51,832 nucleotides of DNA from Lachnospiraceae bacterium (GCA_021770785.1 JAETQH010000057.1:1-51832), one strand, 5' to 3'; shown: positions 1 to 8,689, counted from the stretch's first letter. Numbers and translations are program-made. The notes: a model not told the origin generated them from the letters alone.

Positions 1-104
1 AAGAAGCGAAGCGGGAAGCAGAGCGCAGGGAAAGTTTTTATAAGAAGGAGGCAGGGAGCGATCAGTTTACGTTCAACTGGCCCCTGGAAAGGTTAGAGGT
101 ATGA
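1..104 (+). CDS. C-terminal end of an unidentified protein, cut by the window edge
   Basis: An open frame enters the window at base 3 and stops at a TGA at 102-104, giving 33 visible residues rich in Lys, Glu and Arg and ending in WPLERLEV. Its stop lies two bases before the start codon of the next small gene, as in a tight operon. The N-terminus lies outside the window, so no function can be assigned. Confidence 0.5.
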   Translation, partial: EAKREAERRESFYKKEAGSDQFTFNWPLERLEV

Positions 105-105
105 G

Positions 106-261
106 ATGGAGAACAGAAAAAAAGCGGAGCGAATACTGGCAGCTCTGGATAGTTCCAAAGCCCCTATTTCTTGGCACTGTATTGATGAAGAAGACCTTAT
201 CCTTGCCATTGTCCGGGAGCTTAACCGGATTGATAAAGAGGAAAAGGCTGGTGTCGGATGA
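106..261 (+). CDS. small hypothetical protein (51 aa)
   Basis: The frame starts at ATG 106 just after a GGTTAGAGGT stretch and encodes a soluble 51-residue peptide (MENRKKAERILAALDS...). It has an amphipathic helical N-terminus and an acidic middle (CIDEEDL). I favour this frame over the longer frame opening at 101, because its composition is more protein-like and its TGA overlaps the ATG of the following CxxC gene (ATGA at 258-261). Function unknown. Confidence 0.55.
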   Translation: MENRKKAERILAALDSSKAPISWHCIDEEDLILAIVRELNRIDKEEKAGVG

Positions 262-431
262 AGGCGCGGTGTGTAATGTGTGGATTATCATGGAATGTCA
301 GTGTATTACAGAAGATTCCAAAGTCCGGGTATATCTGTCCAAAGTGCGAAAGGGCAAATGGCAGGCGACCAGACGATTCATTAAAAAAGCGGCGCCGCAC
401 GTACTCAGGCTGCTCGGAGCGGTTGCTTTGA
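258..431 (+). CDS. small zinc-ribbon-like protein (57 aa)
   Basis: The 57-residue product carries two cysteine pairs (CVMC near residues 5-8 and CPKC near 27-30) spaced as in a small zinc ribbon, followed by a very basic tail (KKRRRTYS). The ATG overlaps the previous stop as ATGA, which suggests translational coupling. Small Cys4 proteins of this kind are common in early regions of Firmicutes phages and are presumed to bind nucleic acid or a host protein. The partner is unknown. Confidence 0.55.
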   Translation: MKARCVMCGLSWNVSVLQKIPKSGYICPKCERANGRRPDDSLKKRRRTYSGCSERLL

Positions 432-661
432 CGTATCTGTGTTCAGTGTGGTCCATAGAACAGGCGTTTATCCAAAGGGGGTATAAAGCCTATGGCGGGG
501 AATATCTCATAATACCATTTGTGTTTTATGGGGTATATAAGGTGCTAGGAGGGATTCAAAAATTATTTCACGGGGGTGTTACATATGAGAACTTATCAAA
601 AACTTACACCGCTGACACAAGAGGAACAGAGGTTTGCGGAAGAAAATCACTGGGTAATTGA
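344..661 (+). CDS. small two-helix membrane protein
   Basis: From GTG 344 the frame encodes about 105 residues with a basic N-terminus, a hydrophobic segment (LRLLGAVALTYLCSVW) and a second one (LIIPFVFYGVYKVLGG) preceded by QRGYKAYGGEYL. That combination recalls a small membrane protein seen in many Firmicutes phages. It overlaps the zinc-ribbon gene upstream and the sigma-like gene downstream. The start is uncertain: GTG 344 has no strong ribosome binding site, and TTG 428 overlaps the upstream stop but would cut into the first membrane segment. Function unknown. Confidence 0.45.
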   Translation: MRKGKWQATRRFIKKAAPHVLRLLGAVALTYLCSVWSIEQAFIQRGYKAYGGEYLIIPFVFYGVYKVLGGIQKLFHGGVTYENLSKTYTADTRGTEVCGRKSLGN

Positions 662-956
662 TTGGTTTTTCCGGATCAGTAATTACAGTCTTTCAGAGTA
701 TTACGATGTGGCTGCCATAGGTTATTTGAAAGCAGTCAAGTCATGGCATGCAAGGAATGAACTGCATGAATATAGTTTTTCTACAATAGCGAAACAGGCA
801 ATGCGGGCTTATATCGGCAATGAGCTTAAAAAGGCAGATCGCAGGATTAAGACCATCAGCCTGGATGCTGTTGTGGGGGAATCGGATGGAATGACTCTAA
901 TGGATATGGTTACATATGACAGCTACCTCAACTGCTATTCCTTGTGCGGGGGGTAA
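585..956 (+). CDS. sigma-70 region 2-like protein (possible phage sigma factor)
   Basis: The start is ATG 585, eight bases after GGGGG. The 123-residue protein has the sequence pattern of sigma-70 region 2: DVAAIGYLKAVKSW, then YSFSTIAKQAMRAYIGNEL, then a basic segment ahead of ISLDA, which in sigma factors contacts core polymerase and the -10 element. No region 4 helix-turn-helix follows; the frame ends in SYLNCYSLCGG. It may be an autonomous region 2 protein or a sigma factor shortened by mutation. It could redirect host RNA polymerase to phage promoters. Confidence 0.6.
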   Translation: MRTYQKLTPLTQEEQRFAEENHWVIDWFFRISNYSLSEYYDVAAIGYLKAVKSWHARNELHEYSFSTIAKQAMRAYIGNELKKADRRIKTISLDAVVGESDGMTLMDMVTYDSYLNCYSLCGG

Positions 957-1108
957 AAACGCAGACGCTATGTAAAGGAGCGTGAGAAACAGTGGCAATA
1001 AACATGCGAAATATGGAAAAAGAGCGTTCGGCAATTTGCCAGAACACTCCCTGAACACCCATATTGTAGCATGGAAATGCAAATAAATCAATATGGAGGT
1101 TGAAAAAA

Positions 1109-2257
1109 GTGAGTGATTTATCAATTCAGAATGTCCTCGCCCAGAGGAATAACTACAATCTTGCGATTCCGTTTGTGGAAACTCAGCAGATTAACCCCTT
1201 TTACAAAATGAGTGTTTCCCTGCTTTACGTGGATACGGATGAACGGGCGTCACAGATTTTCAAAGTAGGTTCCCGGAGCATCAATAATCGGTGGGAGGAT
1301 TTGTATTCCCTGACAAAACCGTTTCTTCAAAGGCTGGCTACTGAGGCCGGGATTCAGTTTGGCCCTGGTGCTGGTGATGTGTCGAAGGTAGATGAAAACA
1401 CATGGAAGGCAAGCGCGTTTGGCGCAATCCGGCTTCCTGACGGAAGTGTGCGAACCAGCAACAATTTCAAAGTGATCGATTTAGCCACAGAGGAAAAGAA
1501 ATATCGTTTGGCTTACGAAGAAAAGGCAGAAAGAGGAATTTTAGATTATAAAGCAGCCACAGAAGCTTCCAAAAAATATGCGGGAAAGTGGGTGGATACT
1601 GGTCGGACAAACGATAAAGGATACCCTATCAAATTATATATGGTGGTTGAACAGGAAAGAGGAAAATATATCGAAAACAGCCTGCTTGACGCCATGACAC
1701 AATTACGGGCCAATGCTCCGCAGAAAGCTGCCACAGGAGCTATCCTGAGGGTTATTAGGGACCTTTTGGGAATTAAGGGTACTTACACCATTGACGAACT
1801 GAAAAAGCCCTTTGCAGTGGCAAGGACTTCTTTCTCACCGGATTATAACGATCCGTTAGTTAAGCAGATGTTGTTACAACAGGCAATGCAGAGCGTGGGG
1901 AATCTGTTTGGAAATGTCCAGCCGGTTGTGCAGACAATCTCCATTCCTGTGGCAGATGATGAAGTGGATATTCCTGCAGATGTATGTGAAACGGGACAGA
2001 TTCAAAAGGAATCGGCACCAGAACCACAGCAGCCAGCAGAATCACAGCCAGCACAACGGCAGCAAAGTCAGAATCCCCCACAGGGAGCGAGCCGGGTAAT
2101 GACAGAAGCGGATCGCAAGAATGATTTTTGCTGTGATAAATGTGGAATTGTCGTATCGAAAGAGGTATGGAGATATTCCAGTGAAAATTTTGGGCGTCCA
2201 CTTTGCTATAAGTGCCAGCGCATTGTAAAGAGCGAGCAGAGAGGGGGACAGAGATAA
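1109..2257 (+). CDS. probable phage recombination (annealing-type) protein with C-terminal zinc finger
   Basis: GTG 1109 is chosen because GGAGG lies nine bases upstream; the TTG at 1100 directly abuts that site. The 382-residue protein has a folded N-terminal two thirds with a GAILRVIRDLLGIK segment, a Gln/Pro/Ser-rich linker (about 295-335) and a terminal Cys4 motif (CDKCG...CYKCQ). Its place two genes before an SbcCD-like nuclease fits a single-strand annealing or recombination-mediator role, as in phage exonuclease plus annealing pairs. I do not recognise a definite RecT, Erf or Rad52 signature, so the role is inferred from context. Confidence 0.4.
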   Translation: MSDLSIQNVLAQRNNYNLAIPFVETQQINPFYKMSVSLLYVDTDERASQIFKVGSRSINNRWEDLYSLTKPFLQRLATEAGIQFGPGAGDVSKVDENTWKASAFGAIRLPDGSVRTSNNFKVIDLATEEKKYRLAYEEKAERGILDYKAATEASKKYAGKWVDTGRTNDKGYPIKLYMVVEQERGKYIENSLLDAMTQLRANAPQKAATGAILRVIRDLLGIKGTYTIDELKKPFAVARTSFSPDYNDPLVKQMLLQQAMQSVGNLFGNVQPVVQTISIPVADDEVDIPADVCETGQIQKESAPEPQQPAESQPAQRQQSQNPPQGASRVMTEADRKNDFCCDKCGIVVSKEVWRYSSENFGRPLCYKCQRIVKSEQRGGQR

Positions 2258-2685
2258 TGAAGATTATCAGAATTAGTACAGATAATGAAGTTTCTGTCCA
2301 TGATTTTCCAGAAGGCTCATATTCCGAACAGAACCGAGTATTGCGTGAACTGATTGGTCCATGCTGTGAATTATATGAGCATGTTATGCCAAAGCGGTTA
2401 TACACAGAACTGGGGGCTTCTGGCAAGGCTGGAAAGCAAAAAGGCAGTTGTGTCAGTATGTTGATGGATGAAGAAGCCCTTTATCATGATCTGGATGATA
2501 ATTTGGTTGGCAGCTATTTGTATGAATCAGATAAACATGGATGGGCGATTACGGGAAATATTTTGTTTGTAGGCGAAACGTGGGGTAGAGATGGGATTGA
2601 TTTCTGTGGGATAGCAGAGGAACAGTTTACAATGTTACTTCCCAAATTAACTGACTTAGCGGAGAAAGCGAGGAATCATAAATGA
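2257..2685 (+). CDS. DUF3846 family protein
   Basis: ATG 2257 overlaps the previous stop (TAATG) and follows GAGGGGG. The 142-residue product has the features of the DUF3846 family: an N-terminal strand segment (MKIIRISTDNEV), the centre SMLMDEEALYHD, and the C-terminal pattern YLYESDKHGWAITGNILFVGE. The family is frequent in phages and mobile elements of Firmicutes, next to recombination or replication genes, but its biochemical function is not known. Its stop overlaps the SbcCD fusion gene as ATGA. Confidence 0.7.
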   Translation: MKIIRISTDNEVSVHDFPEGSYSEQNRVLRELIGPCCELYEHVMPKRLYTELGASGKAGKQKGSCVSMLMDEEALYHDLDDNLVGSYLYESDKHGWAITGNILFVGETWGRDGIDFCGIAEEQFTMLLPKLTDLAEKARNHK

Positions 2686-5600
2686 AGATTTTCCATTCAG
2701 GAGATTGGCATATCGGCAATTTTAAGGGACCGGAAAGGGAGGGAGTGAATCTCCGCTCCCTGGACACAAAGCACTGCCTTGAATTTATGGCGGAACGCGC
2801 GGAACAGGAGCGCCCAGAGCTGGTGCTTGTACCGGGGGATATTTTTCACACTGGCAAGACATGGAGTGACCGCTGCTGTGATGAGGTGGTAACAGCGATT
2901 GAGATTATTACCCGTCTGGCTGCGGCTTCCGGGCATGTGGTTATCATGAAAGGTACTCCGAACCATGACGGAGAGGGACAGTTTAAAGTCCTGGAAGCGC
3001 ATTTTTCCAGTTTCTATAACGTTCATATCGTTATCAATCCGGAAGTGGTTCAGACGGAATACGCAGATATTGCAGTCCTTCCGGGATTTGACCGGGGCGT
3101 ATACCGGGCAAAGTTTCCCGGTTTGGGAAAAGAGGAAGAAAATGAAGTGTTTTCCCAGGAACTTGGCAAGATTGTGATGGGACTTCGGACACATTGCCGT
3201 GGAGATCGGCCGACGGTCTTAATGGCACATTATACAGTTCCAGGGTGCAATACAGAAAGCGGACAGTCACAGCTCCTTACCCAATTTGAGCCGATTATAC
3301 CGCCGGAGGCGTTATCAGCCGCGGATTTTAATTTGGTGGTTTTAGGGCATATACACAGGCCGCAGTTGGTGACTGGATTTGACAATGTATATTATTCTGG
3401 TTCCATCAATGCTAATAATTTCAATGATGAAGGGCAGGAACGGGGGTTCTGGATTCATCATGCCGAACAGGGAGCGTTTGGTCGGGAGGGCTTGATTTTT
3501 ACGGATTCCGAATTTGTGAAGACTCCTTACCGAGAGTTTATCACATTTCGGTTTACCGATACAGATATTACAGCAATTATCTATGGCCACATGGATGAAG
3601 TGGCTATGAATTACTGGCGCTGGAATGGCGCCGTGGCAAATAAGATTGTCCGGATATTATACGAATGCTCCGCAGAAAAAAAGAAGGCTTTCAACGAAAA
3701 TATTGTGTCAAATGTTTTGTATGAGGATGGGGCTTTTTGGGTAGCAGGCGTGACGCCGGAAAGAATAGAAGCATCTGCAGATCGAACCGACTTATCCAGA
3801 GAAACAGATCCGGAAGTAAATCTAAAAGCCTATCTGGAAGAAAAGGGAATGGAGCCGGAAGAGATTGAACGTCTGATTTTGAAAGCAAGGCCGATTATCG
3901 CTGAAGCAATGGCAGCGGAAACAGGTACGGCTTTTGCCGGAATGTTTGTGCCCATTGAAATTGAAGTGAAAAATTACCGGGCTTATGCTGAGGAAAAATT
4001 TTCTTTTGAGGACATTCAGTTTTGTACCATAAACGGACAGAACGGAGCTGGCAAATCTTCCCTCTTTATGGATGCCATTATTGATTGTATTTATGAGGAG
4101 CCCAGGGAGGGGAAAAGTACATCAGTAAAGGTTCCGTGGCTGAGAAATGATGAAGGGGTACGTTCCGGGTACATAGCATTCACTTTTTCCATTGGTGATA
4201 AGGTGTACCGCATAACCAGAACGAGGGCAAAATCCGGAAAGGGGACTTTGAACCTTGCGGAGCTGGTGGCCGGAGAATGGGAAGACCGTTCACAGGAAAA
4301 ATTTAACGATACACAGGCGGATATTGAGCGTCTGATCGGCGTTGACAGCATGACCTTTAAGAGCTGTGCCCTTATCATGCAGGATCAGTATGGATTGTTT
4401 CTGCAGGCGAAAAAAGAGGAACGCATGGTAATCCTGTCCAACCTTTTGGGGCTGGGGATTTATAGCAGCATGGAGGAAAAAGCAAGGGACCAGGCGGCGG
4501 ATTATAACCGGCGGATCGCTGGGAAGAAGCAGACTATTAAAGTCCAGTCAGATAATATTCTTGCCTTTGGAAAGCCGGATGAAGAACTAGCAGAGGCTAG
4601 GGAAGACCTACGAGGGGTAGAGAGTTCAGTCCAAATCAAGAAGCTGGAGCTGCAAAACGCGAACCTTCATCTGGGAACCACAAGGGCAGCGGAGGAACGC
4701 TATCGTGCCATCATGGTGGATATTTCCTCTTTGGAAAATAAAAAACAGATTGCAGAGAGCGGAAAAACGGCTGAGGAATCCACAGTACAGGCATGTGATG
4801 TGAGTTTGGCAGAAGAAAGTGTGATTCTGGAAAATGCCGGTAAATACCGTTCGCTGGTGGAACAGGAAAAGAGGTTGATTGAGGGAACCGCTGTTTATGA
4901 AGCCAAATCAGCGGAACTTGCTAGGATAAATGGGCAAATATCCGAATCGGAAAAAGTAATTGCGGATTATCGGCAGATGCTTACAGAGTATCAAAGCCGT
5001 TTGAAGTCTGCTGAATCCCAGGAAGACCAGGAAGAAATCAAAAGCAAAGCAGCGGAATACCAGGAAAAGAAAAAGCAGCTTGATTCTATGTATGCGCTTT
5101 CCCGAAAGGCTGCAGATCTGCAGGATAAAAGGAACCGCTGTGCATGGGCGCTTGACAGCAAAAAGGCATATTTTAACGAACAGGAGAGAGCACTTCTGGC
5201 AGAAAAGGATTCTCTTAGAAAGCGCATGGAGCTTTTGGAGGATTCTGGGTGTATTGATATGGAAAAAGCGTCATGCAGATTTCTGGCGGATGCGGTACGC
5301 GCAAAGGCAGAATTTGAATTATATCCGAAAAAGCTGGAAACTCTGGCTGAAGAACGTAATAAAGCCCTGGAAGCTCTAAAAAAAGCTGTTGAAGCGGCGG
5401 AGGCCGAAATCCGGGAATTGAATTTTTCGGAAGAGAGGCTGGATGCGCTGCGGGGAGAGTGCGGTTCTCTGGAAATTTACACGGAAAAGCTGAGAGAACT
5501 GGAACGCCGGGAAAGCCAGATTGCCTTAATTAAGGCTCGGATTGAAGGGATACAACTTAATATAGGCAACACCGAAAAAAACCTTTCAGAATTGAAATCC

Positions 5601-6554
5601 AGGGCTTTGGAGGCAGAATCAGAGAAAGGGAAGTATGCGGAAAGTTATCTGGAGCATGAAAAGATACAGAACCGGATGGAAGGATTGAAAGTCTGGCTTC
5701 AGAAAGAAAATGAAATCCCGGTTATTCGTGAGAGGCGTACTAATGCGGAACGGAGAGCAAAGGAACTGTCAGAGGAAATCAAGTTGCTTGAAGCGGAGCT
5801 TACCGGAAAACGGGAACAGGCCGGCAAGGAAAAGGAGGCTGCTGCTGGGGTTGCGGAAGCAGAGCGGCAGGTAAAGGATATTCAAACAGAGATTGACAGT
5901 CTTGATCGGAAAGTCAAAGAAATTCAGGTGAAAATCGGTGGTTTTGAACAGAGGATCCGTGAAATTCAGAGAATGCGGCAGGGAATAGCTGCTATTCAGG
6001 AGGAAATTGCGGATATGGCCGAGGATGCGGCAGATTATGAGGCTTTGAAACTTTCCTTTAGCCAGGACGGAATTCCCCATCAGATTATCCGGACAATTCT
6101 TCCGAAGCTGTCAAACACGGCCAATAATATCCTGGGACAGATGACCGGAGGACAGCTTGGTGTGGATTTCGTAACTGAGAAGATATTGAAAAGCAACAGT
6201 AAAAAAGAAGTGGTTACGCTGGATATTTTCATTGAGGAATATGGAAAGAGCAGCCTTCCCTACTTGTCAAAGTCAGGTGGCGAGAAAGTAAAATCTTCCC
6301 TCTCTGTTATTCTTGCCCTGGCAGAAATTAAAGCTACAACTGCAGGTGTCCAGTTTGGCATGCTGTTTATTGATGAACCGCCGTTTTTGGATGCGGATGG
6401 CATTCAGGCATATTGTGACGCCTTAGAAACGATTCAGGAACGGTATGGGAATATTAAGATTATGGCGATTACCCATGATCCGACCATGAAATCCCGCTTT
6501 CTGCAGAATCTTGATGTAGTGAAGACAGAGCATGGGAGCAAGGTGATTTATTAA
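2682..6554 (+). CDS. fused SbcD-like nuclease and SbcC/Rad50-like ATPase
   Basis: One 1290-residue chain joins the two subunits that are normally separate. Residues 1-280 form a calcineurin-like phosphoesterase of the SbcD/Mre11 type: D8 and H10 in GDWHIG, D53 in PGDIFH, GTPNHD at 91-96, H183 in MAHYTV and GHIHRP at 222-227. From about residue 425 an SbcC/Rad50 ATPase follows: Walker A NGQNGAGKSS near 450, about 600 residues of Glu/Lys-rich coiled coil, the signature SKSGGEKVKSS near 1196, Walker B MLFIDEPP near 1227 and a late ITHDP. The hinge holds C-x7-C (near 855-863) instead of the CxxC zinc hook. The enzyme would be an ATP-dependent end-processing nuclease for phage recombination or replication. 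Confidence 0.92.
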   Translation: MKIFHSGDWHIGNFKGPEREGVNLRSLDTKHCLEFMAERAEQERPELVLVPGDIFHTGKTWSDRCCDEVVTAIEIITRLAAASGHVVIMKGTPNHDGEGQFKVLEAHFSSFYNVHIVINPEVVQTEYADIAVLPGFDRGVYRAKFPGLGKEEENEVFSQELGKIVMGLRTHCRGDRPTVLMAHYTVPGCNTESGQSQLLTQFEPIIPPEALSAADFNLVVLGHIHRPQLVTGFDNVYYSGSINANNFNDEGQERGFWIHHAEQGAFGREGLIFTDSEFVKTPYREFITFRFTDTDITAIIYGHMDEVAMNYWRWNGAVANKIVRILYECSAEKKKAFNENIVSNVLYEDGAFWVAGVTPERIEASADRTDLSRETDPEVNLKAYLEEKGMEPEEIERLILKARPIIAEAMAAETGTAFAGMFVPIEIEVKNYRAYAEEKFSFEDIQFCTINGQNGAGKSSLFMDAIIDCIYEEPREGKSTSVKVPWLRNDEGVRSGYIAFTFSIGDKVYRITRTRAKSGKGTLNLAELVAGEWEDRSQEKFNDTQADIERLIGVDSMTFKSCALIMQDQYGLFLQAKKEERMVILSNLLGLGIYSSMEEKARDQAADYNRRIAGKKQTIKVQSDNILAFGKPDEELAEAREDLRGVESSVQIKKLELQNANLHLGTTRAAEERYRAIMVDISSLENKKQIAESGKTAEESTVQACDVSLAEESVILENAGKYRSLVEQEKRLIEGTAVYEAKSAELARINGQISESEKVIADYRQMLTEYQSRLKSAESQEDQEEIKSKAAEYQEKKKQLDSMYALSRKAADLQDKRNRCAWALDSKKAYFNEQERALLAEKDSLRKRMELLEDSGCIDMEKASCRFLADAVRAKAEFELYPKKLETLAEERNKALEALKKAVEAAEAEIRELNFSEERLDALRGECGSLEIYTEKLRELERRESQIALIKARIEGIQLNIGNTEKNLSELKSRALEAESEKGKYAESYLEHEKIQNRMEGLKVWLQKENEIPVIRERRTNAERRAKELSEEIKLLEAELTGKREQAGKEKEAAAGVAEAERQVKDIQTEIDSLDRKVKEIQVKIGGFEQRIREIQRMRQGIAAIQEEIADMAEDAADYEALKLSFSQDGIPHQIIRTILPKLSNTANNILGQMTGGQLGVDFVTEKILKSNSKKEVVTLDIFIEEYGKSSLPYLSKSGGEKVKSSLSVILALAEIKATTAGVQFGMLFIDEPPFLDADGIQAYCDALETIQERYGNIKIMAITHDPTMKSRFLQNLDVVKTEHGSKVIY

Positions 6555-6561
6555 GGGATAA

Positions 6562-6583
6562 CCGGAGGGTTATCCCCCTCCGG
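6562..6583 (+). other. intergenic hairpin between the SbcCD fusion and the replisome organizer
   Basis: CCGGAGGG (6562-6569) pairs with CCCTCCGG (6576-6583) across a six-base loop. There is no following T-run, so it is not a typical intrinsic terminator. It ends two bases before the AGGAGGT ribosome binding site (6586-6592) of the next gene. It may be an mRNA stability or processing element. Confidence 0.5.
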
Positions 6584-6599
6584 GCAGGAGGTAAGTTTA

Positions 6600-7403
6600 T
6601 TGGCAGAGAAAAGATATTACTGGATTCAGCTCAAAGAAGGATTTTTCAAGCAGAAGGAAATCAAAAAGCTAAGAAAAATTGCAGGAGGTGATACATATAC
6701 CGTTATTTACCTTAAAATGCTCCTGGCCGCAGTAAAGCAAGGAAATAAACTGTACTTTGAAGGGGTAGAGGATACTTTCCCGGAAGAATTGGCTTTGGAA
6801 CTTGATGAAGATCCAGAAAATGTGAAGGTGACATTATCATTTTTGGAGCGTCAGGGCTTGATTAAGGTGATGGGGGAAGATGAATTTTTACTTCTTCAAT
6901 GTGAGGAAATGGTTGGTTCCGAGAGTGAGTCTGCGGCCAGAGTAAGACGGTATAGAGAGAAAAAAGCGTTACAAAGTAACACTGGCGTAACGCTGCTGTT
7001 ACAAGATGGTAACACAGATATAGATATAGAAAAAGATATAGAGAAAGACACAGATAAAGAAAAAGAGAAAGATACTTGCCCGGAGCTGGACTCCGGACCA
7101 GAGGAACAACCCATCATAACGCTCCCTCTGAATACAGGTGAAGAACACTTGATTTTTCAGCGTGATATTGATACATTTGCTGACCTGTATCCGGCAGTGG
7201 ATATACTGCAAGCAATGAGGGGTATGAAAGGGTGGCTCATGACAAATCCGACAAAGCGGAAAACCAAGCGAGGCATTGGCAGATTTATAAACTCCTGGCT
7301 GGCGAGAGAGCAGGACAAGGGAGGGAAAAAAGCTGTCGGTTACAATGCCCGGAATATGACTACGGAGCAATACGCGGAATCAATCAGGGGGTGGAATGAG
7401 TGA
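6600..7403 (+). CDS. phage replisome organizer (N-terminal domain type)
   Basis: The start is TTG 6600, seven bases after AGGAGGT. The 267-residue protein opens with YYWIQLKEGFFKQKEIKKLR and a winged-helix-like region typical of the phage replisome organizer N-terminal family, which binds the phage origin and recruits helicase loader and helicase. A charged stretch rich in Asp/Lys (about 138-165) links to a C-terminal helical part resembling DnaD-like domains (about 190-250, ending WLAREQDKGG). The GTGA overlap with the loader fragment downstream supports a joint role in replication initiation. The origin is often within this gene in related phages; the repetitive purine tract at 7018-7070 is a possible unwinding region. 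Confidence 0.8.
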   Translation: MAEKRYYWIQLKEGFFKQKEIKKLRKIAGGDTYTVIYLKMLLAAVKQGNKLYFEGVEDTFPEELALELDEDPENVKVTLSFLERQGLIKVMGEDEFLLLQCEEMVGSESESAARVRRYREKKALQSNTGVTLLLQDGNTDIDIEKDIEKDTDKEKEKDTCPELDSGPEEQPIITLPLNTGEEHLIFQRDIDTFADLYPAVDILQAMRGMKGWLMTNPTKRKTKRGIGRFINSWLAREQDKGGKKAVGYNARNMTTEQYAESIRGWNE

Positions 7404-7660
7404 CAGACCAGGAGTTTGAAACAGTTGCGTTGGCGATAAAAGCAGCCTATCCCAATTCCAACGTGCTGCCAGATAAATATGCCATGAAAGTCTGGTACCG
7501 GATGCTGGGAGATCTGGAATCCGCCGTGGTAGAAAATGCGGTTTGGGAACATATAGGCACATCCCCGTTTCCTCCCAGTATTGCAGAAATTCGGGAAAAG
7601 TGTACGGCCAGACTATCTCCGATGGTGGATGGGGTTTCAGAATTTGTGCAGCAGCGATAA
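7400..7660 (+). pseudogene. N-terminal fragment of a helicase-loader-like protein
   Basis: GTG 7400 overlaps the previous stop (GTGA). The 86-residue product begins like the phage G39P/G40P-type helicase loader and inhibitor family: an N-terminal helix bundle with AIKAAYP, a YRMLGDLE segment, and FPPSIAEIREK at the end of the first domain. After that the frame runs into an unrelated-looking tail and stops. The expected C-terminal part of the family is found in the +1 frame (7581-7913), so I read this as the front half of a frameshifted or internally deleted gene. Confidence 0.5.
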
Positions 7661-7913
7661 TCCGGTGGCAGACCGGGCGCATTTTCAGCGAATGTATGAA
7701 GGAATGGTGAAAGAAGAAAAGAGGCAGACACAGATTCCGGAATTTGTGCGAAATGAAAGAACCCGGATGATTGAAAGCCATACACCGCCTGTCCGCCAAA
7801 TTGAGAGCAAAGAAAGTCAGGCGCCCGAAAGCGTGGTAAGAGCAGCCCCGGAACATATCAACAAACTTTTGGAGGAACTCTATCAGTCAATGGGAACCGG
7901 AAGGAGGGCATAG
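7581..7913 (+). pseudogene. C-terminal fragment of the helicase-loader-like protein, in the +1 frame
   Basis: This frame lacks a ribosome binding site at its TTG and overlaps the N-terminal fragment by 80 bases. It contains DRAHFQRMYEGMVKEEKR followed by IPEFV, which matches the C-terminal helix of loader proteins that typically read NF-x-R-x-Y-E and then a short proline segment. Only about 25 residues separate it from the N-terminal domain, where the family has around 60. The simplest reading is a deletion that also shifted the frame. A programmed frameshift is less likely, as I see no slippery heptamer. Confidence 0.45.
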
Positions 7914-7937
7914 AAAAGCATTTATTCAGGAGGACAT

Positions 7938-8450
7938 ATGGGAGATATAGGGATTTACTTGATTAAAAATAAAAGCAATGGCAAAAGTTACATTGGCAAG
8001 AGTATGGAACTGCAAAAGAGAATTGAAGCCCATAAATATAAATTCCAGGCGGGGAAAGAAATTGAGGATATGCAGAAAGATTATGATTCTGGAAACAAAT
8101 TCTCTTTTGATATTTTGTTTGATATTGATTCTAAGGATTTTAACATGAAATCGTTAAAAGTCAGGCAGGAAGTATCCAAAATCATAGACTTGCTGGAAGC
8201 GTGGTATATCATTCGTTTTGGAACCGCATTTACAGGATATAACACTAAAATTGGGAGTTTCAACGATAAAGAGAAGGCATTTCAACAGTGTATAAGCCCG
8301 GATATGGCACAGAAGCTCTTGCAACATATTGAGCCAATAGAACTGGGAGAAACAGGGAGATTTTTTCTGGATATGGTTTGTAATGGTTTGAAGTTGCTGA
8401 ATATCACTCCAGAATGGTTGTACTTAAAATTAAAAAGCGGAGAACTTTAA
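7938..8450 (+). CDS. GIY-YIG domain protein
   Basis: ATG 7938 follows AGGAGG. The first 90 residues hold the GIY-YIG nuclease signature: GIYLIKNKSNGKSYIGKS with the downstream helix ELQKRIEAH. A helical C-terminal region of about 80 residues has no recognised match. Such proteins cut DNA as single-strand nickases or homing-type endonucleases. Here it could be a free-standing homing endonuclease or a host-DNA or repair nuclease. It is the last gene before a bidirectional terminator and meets the XRE gene tail to tail with a four-base overlap. Confidence 0.75.
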   Translation: MGDIGIYLIKNKSNGKSYIGKSMELQKRIEAHKYKFQAGKEIEDMQKDYDSGNKFSFDILFDIDSKDFNMKSLKVRQEVSKIIDLLEAWYIIRFGTAFTGYNTKIGSFNDKEKAFQQCISPDMAQKLLQHIEPIELGETGRFFLDMVCNGLKLLNITPEWLYLKLKSGEL

Positions 8451-8463
8451 TTCTCCGCCTTTT
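8437..8463. terminator. bidirectional intrinsic terminator
   Basis: GCGGAGAA (8437-8444) pairs with TTCTCCGC (8451-8458) over a six-base loop. It is flanked by AAAAA on the left and CTTTT on the right, so it can end transcription from both sides. It contains the stop codons of both converging genes. Confidence 0.8.
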
Positions 8464-8674
8464 CAGGATTGGGGTTGGGGATATGCTCAAATACATCACA
8501 CACATCACAATTAAGAACTTCACAGATAGAATCCAATGCTTCTACTGGAATCTGCTTGATTTTATTATTCACAATGTTGGTGATTGTTTGAGGTCTAACC
8601 CCGGTAAGCTCTGCAAGTTGCTTTTGGTTCATGTCATGCATGGCAAGTAAAACCTTTAATTTTGACTTGAGCAT
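8447..8674 (-). CDS. XRE/Cro-CI-type helix-turn-helix repressor
   Basis: The only convincing minus-strand gene. Its 75 residues hold a short HTH_3 domain: QKQLAELTGVRPQTITNIVN is the turn with recognition helix, followed by IPVEALDSICEVLNC and CDVFEHI, the usual end of compact YozG-like regulators. ATG at 8674 is preceded by GGGAGG at six bases. A strong promoter (8696-8723, minus) carries a perfect 15-base palindrome over its -10 box, and related half-sites lie at the divergent plus promoter. It probably represses itself and the 8.85-18.6 kb operon. Confidence 0.85.
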   Translation of the reverse strand: MLKSKLKVLLAMHDMNQKQLAELTGVRPQTITNIVNNKIKQIPVEALDSICEVLNCDVCDVFEHIPNPNPEKAEN

Positions 8675-8689
8675 GGAGCACCTCCCTTC

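Noticed and set aside
101..343. Frame opening at ATG 101 as the N-terminus of the membrane protein
   Set aside because: Its first 80 residues lack protein-like composition, while two compact genes with ATGA coupling (106-261 and 258-431) cover the same DNA in another frame.
957..1108. Possible 34-residue gene from GTG 982 in the gap before the recombination protein
   Set aside because: AAAGGAG lies only one base before the GTG and the peptide has no motif; support is too weak.
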